Shown: piece by piece, positions 15,737-20,792 of the stretch | Numbering within the stretch: position 1 is the stretch's first letter | How the letters are laid out: every line of letters begins with the position of its first letter | Virus record (IMG/VR): IMGVR_UViG_3300049459_000325 | Coordinates: 1 to 22,549 of that record | Direction: 5' to 3' (one strand) | DNA: 22,549 bases | Source of the DNA: a virus | The notes under the pieces: model-generated | Database searches by the model: none | Seen by the model: the letters and a program-made list of their open reading frames with translations, nothing else | What the model was told of the DNA's origin: nothing | Program-made: the position numbers and the translations under genes

Positions 15737-15762
15737 AAGCCGGTCTAGCCACCGGCTTTTTT
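15737..15762 (+). terminator. Terminator downstream of the Cro gene, strongest on the plus strand
   Basis: The stem AAGCCGGT/ACCGGCTT (8 bp, 6-base loop) is followed by TTTT on the plus strand. On the minus strand it is followed by CTTCAC, much weaker. As it lies after the minus-strand cro gene, it could act as a tR1-like site, but its T-tract points the other way, which suggests a short plus-strand transcript. Confidence 0.6.
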
Positions 15763-15823
15763 GTGGGTGTAATTTGAGTACTGGTTAAATTCACAGCTAA
15801 TCCGATGTTCTGCCGCTGCCGTC

Positions 15824-16099
15824 CTATTCCCGCGATACTTGCTTCAACAGCTCGACCGGGGATGAACCCAGGCGTGTCGTGGTTAAAGCGGCTGATTTAC
15901 GAGCCGCTTGGGGGCGGGAGCAAAGCTCGCGAGCCGTGATTTGCCCAGCTGTTAGCTCTTCTGCCTTGAAGGCCTTTTCGGCACTCATCAGGTGAATGCC
16001 AGACACCCAGTACGAAACCGCAGCCTGAGATACGCCGAGAGCCAAAGCTGTTTTGGTCTGCCCGCCGAAGAAGTCGACGAGCCTTTCGATGGGAGTCAT
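15824..16099 (-). CDS. Cro-like regulator
   Basis: The 91-aa DNA-binding protein has a helix-turn-helix at about 10-33 (FFGGQTKTALALGVSQAAVSYWVSG), as in Cro/YdaS-type proteins. It is transcribed away from cI out of the three-site operator, the position of cro. The ATG at 16099 has AAGGA seven bases upstream. It would switch the phage to lytic growth by repressing cI expression. The C-terminal half (ITARELCSRPQAARKSAAL) is not distinctive. Confidence 0.8.
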   Translation of the reverse strand: MTPIERLVDFFGGQTKTALALGVSQAAVSYWVSGIHLMSAEKAFKAEELTAGQITARELCSRPQAARKSAALTTTRLGSSPVELLKQVSRE

Positions 16100-16113
16100 T
16101 TCGATTCCTTCTG

Positions 16114-16174
16114 ATAAGCATGCTTATATCGTATTTAGAAGGACACTTATTTGCAAGCCAATAAGGAAACTTAT
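16114..16174. promoter_or_regulatory. Right operator with three 14-bp repressor sites
   Basis: Three sites follow the pattern ATAAG-N4-CTTAT: 16114-16127 (ATAAGCATGCTTAT, perfect palindrome), 16137-16150 (AGAAGGACACTTAT, one mismatch) and 16161-16174 (ATAAGGAAACTTAT). Their starts are 23 and 24 bp apart, close to the lambda OR spacing. The sites fill the cI-cro gap. The first is identical to a site in the left operator. Confidence 0.85.
16128..16156 (-). promoter_or_regulatory. Candidate PR promoter for cro and replication genes
   Basis: On the minus strand TTGCAA (16156-16151), a 17-bp spacer and TACGAT (16133-16128) form a plausible promoter. The middle operator site lies in the spacer, so repressor binding would block it. 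The -10 matches only four of six consensus bases. Confidence 0.5.
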
Positions 16175-16177
16175 AAA
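16172..16177 (+). promoter_or_regulatory. -10 box of candidate PRM promoter for cI
   Basis: TATAAA lies 9 bases before the cI ATG at 16187, overlapping the end of the third operator site. Transcription would begin around 16184, so the message would be almost leaderless, as in lambda cI from PRM. No good -35 is seen, which fits a promoter needing activation by repressor bound at the middle site. Confidence 0.5.
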
Positions 16178-16186
16178 TTCCAACGG

Positions 16187-16843
16187 ATGAGCACACTCGC
16201 CGAACGCATTAAATCCGCACGAAGTCACGCCAAGCTGACGCAAAAGGCTCTAGCCCAAAAGGCTGGAGTGGAGCAGCCAGTGATTTCACAGTTGGAGACT
16301 GGAAAGAATCTTCAAAGCGCACATCTGCCGAAGATCGCGCATGCATGCGGCGTGAGCGCTATCTGGCTGTCTGAAAATATTGGTCCAATGATCAGTGCCG
16401 CGAAGGTCGACTCAAACGTTGGTGAAGCTCGTCAGCCGGTTGAGTCTTTCCGGTATCCGGTAATCAGCTGGGTTGCCGCCGGCGCTTGGGCCGAAGCAGT
16501 TGAACCCTTCCCTCCTGGATACTCCGATCGGTATGAGCTGTCGGACTACGACTCAAAAGGTCCAGCATTCTGGCTCGAGGTAAAAGGTGACTCGATGACG
16601 TCTCCAGTCGGAACGAGTATCACAGAGGGGACACTGATCTTGGTCGACACAGAAGCTGATGCTCAATCAGGAAAACTGGTGGTAGCGAAGCTGGCGGACA
16701 GCGACCAGGCAACCTTTAAAAAGCTCGTCGATGATGGCGGTCGACGGTTCTTGAAGCCGCTAAACCCTGCGTACCCAATTGAAATGTGTGCAGAGAACTG
16801 CAGGATTGTCGGCGTCGTAGTCAGGGCGCTGCAAAAGCTGTAG
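16187..16843 (+). CDS. CI-like prophage repressor with S24 self-cleavage domain
   Basis: The 218-aa lysogeny repressor has an N-terminal HTH_3 domain (about 5-60: AERIKSARSHAKLTQKALAQKAGVEQPVISQLETGK). Its LexA/CI-type peptidase domain has cleavage site Ala98-Gly99 (WVAAGAW), Ser136 (KGDSM) and Lys178/179 (ATFKKL). The C-terminus (FLKPLNPAYPIEMCAENCRIVG) is very like lambda CI. RecA-stimulated self-cleavage on DNA damage is therefore expected. The start MSTLAERIK is chosen; the frame is open to 16151 but that part is operator. Only a weak ribosome site is present. Confidence 0.92.
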   Translation: MSTLAERIKSARSHAKLTQKALAQKAGVEQPVISQLETGKNLQSAHLPKIAHACGVSAIWLSENIGPMISAAKVDSNVGEARQPVESFRYPVISWVAAGAWAEAVEPFPPGYSDRYELSDYDSKGPAFWLEVKGDSMTSPVGTSITEGTLILVDTEADAQSGKLVVAKLADSDQATFKKLVDDGGRRFLKPLNPAYPIEMCAENCRIVGVVVRALQKL

Positions 16844-16870
16844 ATATTGTCCAAAAAGCACGCACCTCAA

Positions 16871-16896
16871 AGCCCACCGCCGAGTGGGTTTTTTTG
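16871..16896 (+). terminator. Terminator after cI
   Basis: AGCCCAC pairs with GTGGGTT around a 6-base loop and runs into a T-tract. It closes the cI transcript before the DUF1654 promoter. Confidence 0.8.
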
Positions 16897-16912
16897 CGTC
16901 TGACATCGGAAA

Positions 16913-16928
16913 GAGTACAAATGTACTC
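16913..16928. promoter_or_regulatory. Inverted repeat GAGTACAAATGTACTC
   Basis: A perfect 6-bp inverted repeat around AAAT sits just upstream of the -35 of the DUF1654 promoter. It is not a CI site. Its place fits an operator or activator site for another regulator. Confidence 0.4.
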
Positions 16929-16936
16929 CGCACATC

Positions 16937-16977
16937 TTGCCAAATTCGCTTCATATCAATACTGTACATTCATACAG
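16937..16977 (+). promoter_or_regulatory. Promoter with LexA (SOS) box for the DUF1654 gene
   Basis: TTGCCA (16937-16942), a 17-bp spacer and TACTGT (16960-16965) form the promoter. CTGTACATTCATACAG at 16962-16977 fits the LexA consensus CTGT-N8-ACAG exactly and overlaps the -10, so LexA should repress it and DNA damage should switch it on. Confidence 0.75.
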
Positions 16978-16996
16978 TTACGGTAAGGAAAACCGC

Positions 16997-17248
16997 ATGC
17001 TCTCCTCCTTGATTCCTACGACAAAACATCGCACTTCCTACGAATTAACCGGGCGGCGCTTACAAGCGATCATCGCAGCACCTGGCGTTCAAAAGGTTCA
17101 GGCGGTCACGGTGTTCAGGCTCGAGCACGAAACCGTTGAGGATTGGCAGCGTTTAATCGATGAGATCAGCGAGACGGCCGGCGTGATGGTCGAATCCTTA
17201 GAGGGAGGCGCCGTCAGAATAGGCTGGAGACAGTACTGCGAAGCATGA
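16997..17248 (+). CDS. DUF1654 protein under SOS control
   Basis: The 83-aa protein carries the DUF1654 pattern (SYELTGRRLQAIIAAPGVQKVQAVTVFRLEHETVEDWQRLIDEI, about residues 14-58), a family found mainly in Pseudomonas and its phages. The ATG at 16997 has AAGGA nine bases upstream. It is a single-gene unit between cI and PL with its own LexA-box promoter and terminator. No function is established for the family. An SOS-induced antirepressor or induction helper, in the manner of phage 186 Tum, is an inference from regulation and position. Confidence 0.8.
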   Translation: MLSSLIPTTKHRTSYELTGRRLQAIIAAPGVQKVQAVTVFRLEHETVEDWQRLIDEISETAGVMVESLEGGAVRIGWRQYCEA

Positions 17249-17252
17249 AATT

Positions 17253-17277
17253 AGCCCGCCACTGAGCGGGCTTTTTA
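17253..17277 (+). terminator. Terminator after DUF1654 gene
   Basis: AGCCCGC pairs with GCGGGCT over 7 bp with a 6-base loop, followed by TTTTA. It lies 4 bases after the stop codon. Confidence 0.85.
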
Positions 17278-17295
17278 TCGCCACGAAGAAATTTT

Positions 17296-17334
17296 ATAAG
17301 GTTGCTTATTGACGATTAAAATAAGCATGCTTAT
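17296..17334. promoter_or_regulatory. Left operator with two repressor sites
   Basis: ATAAGGTTGCTTAT (17296-17309) and ATAAGCATGCTTAT (17321-17334) follow the same ATAAG-N4-CTTAT rule as the right operator and start 25 bp apart. The second is identical to the cro-proximal right site. They overlap the -35 and -10 of PL. Confidence 0.85.
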
Positions 17335-17337
17335 ATT
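17309..17337 (+). promoter_or_regulatory. PL promoter of the plus-strand early operon
   Basis: TTGACG (17309-17314), a 17-bp spacer and TATATT (17332-17337) make a strong sigma-70 promoter. It is covered by two repressor sites, so it should be silent in the lysogen and drive the LuxR-type gene and genes beyond it on induction. Confidence 0.8.
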
Positions 17338-17344
17338 AATTCCA

Positions 17345-17646
17345 TCGCTGCCGAGTACTCAACCAGGGACTGGAAGCGAAAGGGTCAAGTGGCCCGCCTC
17401 TCTTTAACAATCAGCGCAACAAACAACAGACCGCTTTGCCTCTGCCGGCGACCGGCGAGCAGACAGGCCCGAACGCCTGCCAACGACAGGAACAACCTGG
17501 ACGGCTGCTCGATGGTGAAACGCCAAAACCGTGTGAGTGACCCGACAAGCAACGCGTCCCGCCTCTCCGGCGGTAATAGGACGGACAGTTTCACTGATGC
17601 ACCTGGTTGACCGGGTGCATTGGGAAAACAACCGGGAGTCAACGCG
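17345..17646 (+). promoter_or_regulatory. Long PL leader with boxA-like element and hairpins
   Basis: About 300 bases separate PL from the first supported gene. CTCTTTAACAATC at 17400-17412 matches the boxA antitermination element of rRNA leaders and lambda nut sites. A hairpin GCCGG-CGA-CCGGC follows at 17444-17456, a possible boxB-like structure, though 31 bases away instead of about 8. Another inverted repeat, TGCACCTGGT/ACCGGGTGCA (17598-17619, one T-G mismatch), stands just before the next ribosome site. I recognise no N gene. A 73-codon GTG frame at 17389-17610 is not supported. Confidence 0.5.
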
Positions 17647-18030
17647 ATGGAAACAGAGATCGTAAATGGCACATGGAAGGGTCACCTCGGACGTGGCCTG
17701 GCACCACGAGAACTTCAGTTCCTTTTATGGGTAGCCCTAGGACTGACCGCGAAGGAAATCGCTCGGGAAGTCGGGATTTCGCCGGCTGCCGTGGCGAAAC
17801 GCCTCAGCAACGCAATGTTCAAGCTAGGCGTCACCCGGCGCGCCGCACTGGTGGCCGAAGCAATACGCCGCCAAATCATTTCGCCGATGTGCGTCGTGCT
17901 GGTCGCACTCATCGCTATGCACGCCTTGCCCGATGGCGACTCAATGCGGCGTGATCGTCGAGTCCCTGAGCGACGTATCGCCCAAGTCCGGACGGCAAAG
18001 CGCGCCGAAGCATACGACCACCACGCATAG
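17647..18030 (+). CDS. LuxR-type HTH regulator with a C-terminal hydrophobic segment
   Basis: The 127-aa protein has a GerE/LuxR helix-turn-helix at about 18-73 (LAPRELQFLLWVALGLTAKEIAREVGISPAAVAKRLSNAMFKLGVTRRAALVAEAI) but no receiver or ligand domain. Residues 79-93 (SPMCVVLVALIAMHA) could span the membrane, followed by a basic tail rich in Arg. The ATG at 17647 has GGGAG eight bases upstream; the frame extends to 17620. It is the first gene of the PL operon, where lambda has N. It probably controls phage or host genes (inference). Confidence 0.75.
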   Translation: METEIVNGTWKGHLGRGLAPRELQFLLWVALGLTAKEIAREVGISPAAVAKRLSNAMFKLGVTRRAALVAEAIRRQIISPMCVVLVALIAMHALPDGDSMRRDRRVPERRIAQVRTAKRAEAYDHHA

Positions 18031-18106
18031 GTAGCGGAATTCAGAACGGAATGAAGTTGCACCTGAGCGGAAAAATTTTTCCAGTCGAACCAACCTAGGA
18101 AAGGAC

Positions 18107-18469
18107 ATGAACCCGACAATCCAACAGCGCCGCGCCATCCTTGATGGACTGCGTCAACGGGCTACTCTGGCCACCGCCGAGTTTTACAAAAAGGCCGGGA
18201 TCGCTGCAACGGTGGTAATACCGCGCTTCGCCGTCGTGCCACACGGAAACAATCTGTTTGGCGTAGTTGATCGCCAGACCGGTACCAAGCGCGCAGAAGT
18301 AGCAGGCCACATGAACGCCTGCCGCTCAGCGCAGAGTTTTGAAAGCGCCGCTCACTTCAGGCAGGCCGCGCACATCACTGTCGCTAATGTGGCGCGCTGG
18401 ATGACGCGATGGTCGCTGGTGTTTGTAGCTTTGCTTTCCGCCTTCGCCTTCATAGGAGCAACCCGATGA
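18107..18469 (+). CDS. Small phage protein with C-terminal membrane anchor, 120 aa
   Basis: The protein is basic and soluble for about 95 residues and ends in a hydrophobic segment (WSLVFVALLSAFAFIGATR), a tail-anchor pattern. AGGAAAGGAC precedes the ATG. It follows the LuxR-type gene in the PL operon. Its stop overlaps the ATG of a 22-codon frame with its own strong ribosome site. No family is recognised. Confidence 0.65.
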   Translation: MNPTIQQRRAILDGLRQRATLATAEFYKKAGIAATVVIPRFAVVPHGNNLFGVVDRQTGTKRAEVAGHMNACRSAQSFESAAHFRQAAHITVANVARWMTRWSLVFVALLSAFAFIGATR

Positions 18470-18534
18470 ACACCAGCCCGATGCCCATCCGGCGCTTGCT
18501 AATGCGCCGCAGCTTGGTGAGCGCCACGACTTAA
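18466..18534 (+). CDS. Candidate micro-ORF, 22 aa
   Basis: The frame reads MNTSPMPIRRLLMRRSLVSATT. It is supported by AGGAG seven bases before the ATG and by an ATGA overlap with the upstream gene; the peptide is strongly basic. It may be a real micro-protein or the shortened start of a larger gene lost in the rearranged region that follows. Confidence 0.35.
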   Translation: MNTSPMPIRRLLMRRSLVSATT

Positions 18535-18702
18535 AGGAATGACAAGAGACGGTGTCGACGCTCCTGCTCAGCTTGGCAGCCGTGCCTGCCGAAGAGTCCA
18601 CACCCGATTCGCCAGCGTGTCGCGACATGAAAATCGTCTTTACTGAAAAACAGTCGAGACACCCTGAAAAGTTCGCAAGGTCAGCTATGGAGGTCAACGC
18701 TA
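18535..18702. other. Junction region before the cargo block
   Basis: No supported gene is present. It contains a second copy of the TGTCGCGACA palindrome (18618-18627). GGAGGTCAACGC near 18689 looks like a ribosome site that has lost its start codon. Base composition drops sharply in GC at about 18700, where the cargo gene ends, so this is the likely left edge of an insertion. Confidence 0.4.
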
Positions 18703-19287
18703 CTAAACTTTATAAAGAACAGAGTTAATTAACTCAAGCTCATGCTTCATTTTAATTCTAAGCTGCTCGACCGTTTCAAATTCACCAAGAGATATATCAA
18801 CAGATAGCTTTACTAGCCTTGTGATTTCCCGCTCTGCCTTTTTTATGTTTTGGTCAACCCTTTCCAAATCATCAGTTCTAGGAACACCTGTCTCGCGAAC
18901 TATTTTAAAAATTCGCTCTCCCTCAGCATCATATCTATCAATTAGACGATCATACATCAGGATCTGCTGATCTAGCAGCTTAAGCTGAGCAGCCTTATAT
19001 TCAGAGACCCTAGCGCCAACTCCATCAGCTACGAAATGAGCACTTTGCTCGAGCTGTAGATCAATTGTCCGAAGCAGAGCAAGAAGTGTGACTATTGAAA
19101 TTCCCGGACCTATTAATCCGCCAAAAAAAGAACCAAAAGCAGACCAGTTATCAGGTGCGCGCGAAAGACCAACATTAAAAACGCTGACATAGAGCACTAT
19201 AACAACCAAAACAAAAGCAAGTAACAACACCAGACCATAATTGAGCGGCCTACCCCACCGCTTGATTACCTTTTTTTCCGATTCCAT
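18703..19287 (-). CDS. putAbiC-like membrane protein, candidate abortive-infection gene
   Basis: The 194-aa protein has two N-terminal membrane spans: about 17-38 (YGLVLLLAFVLVVIVLYVSVF), then WSAFGSFFGGLIGPGISIVTLLALLRTIDLQ at about 48-78. The 'W..FG.FFGG...P.......L.LL.T..LQ' pattern is that of the putative phage abortive infection (putAbiC) group. The remainder is charged, helical and cytoplasmic. The ATG at 19287 has GAGGT eight bases upstream; the frame extends to 19317. It is AT-rich and opposes the PL operon, so it is cargo and can be expressed in the lysogen. Family assignment is by pattern; defence activity is inferred. Confidence 0.7.
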   Translation of the reverse strand: MESEKKVIKRWGRPLNYGLVLLLAFVLVVIVLYVSVFNVGLSRAPDNWSAFGSFFGGLIGPGISIVTLLALLRTIDLQLEQSAHFVADGVGARVSEYKAAQLKLLDQQILMYDRLIDRYDAEGERIFKIVRETGVPRTDDLERVDQNIKKAEREITRLVKLSVDISLGEFETVEQLRIKMKHELELINSVLYKV

Positions 19288-19320
19288 TCTAATTACCTCA
19301 GTTTCTAGAAAAACCACTAT

Positions 19321-19566
19321 CAGATAGCGGGGTACGGTCTCGACAATACCCCATGTCCATATAAGCGGAGAAACACGCCTATTATTTCAAATCTCGAAAT
19401 CCACCTGCAGATGCTGCGCCCAGCCGAGGTGTACAGGGCCCAGGGCTTCACGGAGGATTACCTGACCAGCAACGGCGCCGACGGCAAGCCATTTACCAAA
19501 ACCCGCGGGAACAGCGTTATCCCTTCCCCCGATGGCAGCGCTAGAAAAAGCGAATGCTCCCTGTGA
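19321..19566 (+). pseudogene. Remnant of a phage cytosine-5 DNA methyltransferase C-terminus
   Basis: In the plus frame ending at TGA 19566 the translation contains MLRPAEVYRAQGFTEDYL, then GKPFTKTRGNSV. This matches the C-terminal target-recognition/motif IX-X end of Dcm-type enzymes, where family members read like 'MLTPRELFRAQGFPEDYI ... TKTAQVRMCGNSV'. About five residues are missing between TKT and GNSV, no catalytic motifs (PC, ENV) remain, and no start exists. The normal upstream part is gone and the cargo genes lie on both sides. Confidence 0.6.
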
Positions 19567-19612
19567 CGGCAGGCAACATACCAGGTTGAGGCAGCGTACC
19601 CGATAGCCGAAA

Positions 19613-20290
19613 TTACTTCCAAAGACTGTCGTCTAAATTTCTAACAATTTTATAATTCTTAAATGCTGTTCTAACCTTAAAACATTCAACTTCATCGCAG
19701 TTCTCGCCCAGCGAGCGCCTAAGCTGCTCTCTAGACACTGAAGAATTGCAACCAAGTATCACCTGACGCAACTTCCCTATCTCCGAGAATGGCTTGAAAT
19801 ATAATCCACCAGTCTTTTCCGTCCCAGCCAACAGAAATATTTGGCGAACCTCCTTTTCATAGGACCACTCAGAGTGCTTTATGCGCAACTGCCTTAACAT
19901 AATTTTAAAACGCTCATCTTTCGACCTTTTGAGAAAAACTTCAGGGTCGAATAACATACGCCCTCTTCGATACTCAACCGTATGCAGATCCTCGGTGCTC
20001 ACATCGAAAGCCAAGCATAATCCCTTATGCCTATCCCCATAATGCCCCCATTGAACGGGACTAACAAATGTTTTGCTAAAACAAAGCATTCCATATAAAT
20101 CAGCTACACGATTTTTGAAATAAGAAATGGCCTTCCTCATACTTTCCTCAGAAGAGGAGTAACACATCATTTCAAATGGATCATTCAAATCCATAACTGT
20201 TGCAACTTTCAGTCTAGATCTTTCAATGTTTTGCAAACCATATTCTTGATTGCAAAAATGATAAACCCTAATCGTTGACGCATTTGTCAT
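19613..20290 (-). CDS. DUF2971 protein, candidate defence gene
   Basis: The 225-aa protein shows the DUF2971 signature: VYHF at 9-12, LNDPFEM at 35-41, MLCFSKT at 68-74 and WGHYGDRHKGLCLAFD at 81-96. The biochemical activity of the family is not established, but members are common in mobile and defence regions. The ATG at 20290 has GTGAGGG upstream; the frame extends to 20491 but over GC-rich phage DNA. It is AT-rich, opposes the integrase operon, and shares orientation with the putAbiC-like gene 325 bp away. No signal peptide or membrane segment is present. Confidence 0.75.
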   Translation of the reverse strand: MTNASTIRVYHFCNQEYGLQNIERSRLKVATVMDLNDPFEMMCYSSSEESMRKAISYFKNRVADLYGMLCFSKTFVSPVQWGHYGDRHKGLCLAFDVSTEDLHTVEYRRGRMLFDPEVFLKRSKDERFKIMLRQLRIKHSEWSYEKEVRQIFLLAGTEKTGGLYFKPFSEIGKLRQVILGCNSSVSREQLRRSLGENCDEVECFKVRTAFKNYKIVRNLDDSLWK

Positions 20291-20345
20291 GTTTTCCCTC
20301 ACCTGACAGAAGACAAAGCGCCAAATATAGCGTCGAGGCTTCCCC

Positions 20346-20504
20346 TTGCCCACAGAAAACAAACCTGACGAGCCATTACAGCGCGAGAACCGCTGCATCG
20401 TCATCAGTGCAGCCCCATTGAGCGACTCTCCAGGCGATCGCTGGGTGGCTACTCGGCACCTGCGCAAACGCGTAGTCATGATCGCCCTCACCTGGTTCGC
20501 CTAA
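20346..20504 (+). CDS. Possible 52-aa gene or gene remnant
   Basis: A frame from TTG 20346, with GAGG about nine bases upstream, reads MPTENKPDEPLQRENRCIVI and ends ...RKRVVMIALTWFA. It has phage-like GC-rich codon use, unlike the adjacent cargo gene. It could be a real small gene of the PL operon or the end of a longer gene cut by the cargo insertion. No family is recognised. Confidence 0.3.
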   Translation: MPTENKPDEPLQRENRCIVISAAPLSDSPGDRWVATRHLRKRVVMIALTWFA

Positions 20505-20548
20505 CCTCCTCCCACCTTCTGCCGCCACCCGCGGCATGGAGAATCATC

Positions 20549-20791
20549 ATGGAAACCGAAATCCTCTCGGACGAAGAGCTCGCGGTACTCACCGGCTACA
20601 AGGCCAGGGCTTATCAACGCCGGTGGCTGATTGATCGGCAGTGGGTGTTCGTAGAAAGTCGCGGCAAACGCCCACTCGTTGGCCGCATGTACACCCGAAT
20701 GAAGCTGGGCATGCTCTCCCCGGCAATCGTCGATCCCAACCCTCCCCCGGTGGTCCCGGCATGGACGCCTGACTTTTCGCGAGTGAACTGA
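20549..20791 (+). CDS. DUF4224 protein, probable excisionase
   Basis: The 80-aa protein has the DUF4224 pattern (LSDEELAVLTGYKARAYQRRWLIDRQWVFVESRGKRPLVGRMY), a MerR-like helix-turn-helix for binding att DNA. Genes of this family stand directly upstream of tyrosine integrases in Pseudomonas phages. Here its stop is one base from the integrase ATG, so the two are translationally coupled. GGAGAATCATC precedes the ATG. Confidence 0.82.
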   Translation: METEILSDEELAVLTGYKARAYQRRWLIDRQWVFVESRGKRPLVGRMYTRMKLGMLSPAIVDPNPPPVVPAWTPDFSRVN

Positions 20792-20792
20792 T

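Noticed and set aside
17389-17610. 73-codon GTG frame in the PL leader
   Set aside because: It overlaps the boxA-like element, has only a weak ribosome site, and the product is low in structure and unlike known proteins.
18539-18646. 35-codon plus-strand frame
   Set aside because: The Shine-Dalgarno-like AAAGGA abuts the ATG with no spacing, and the product has no recognisable feature.
18326-18697. 123-codon minus-strand frame
   Set aside because: Antisense to the end of the 120-aa gene; Ser/Cys-rich composition and no ribosome site support.
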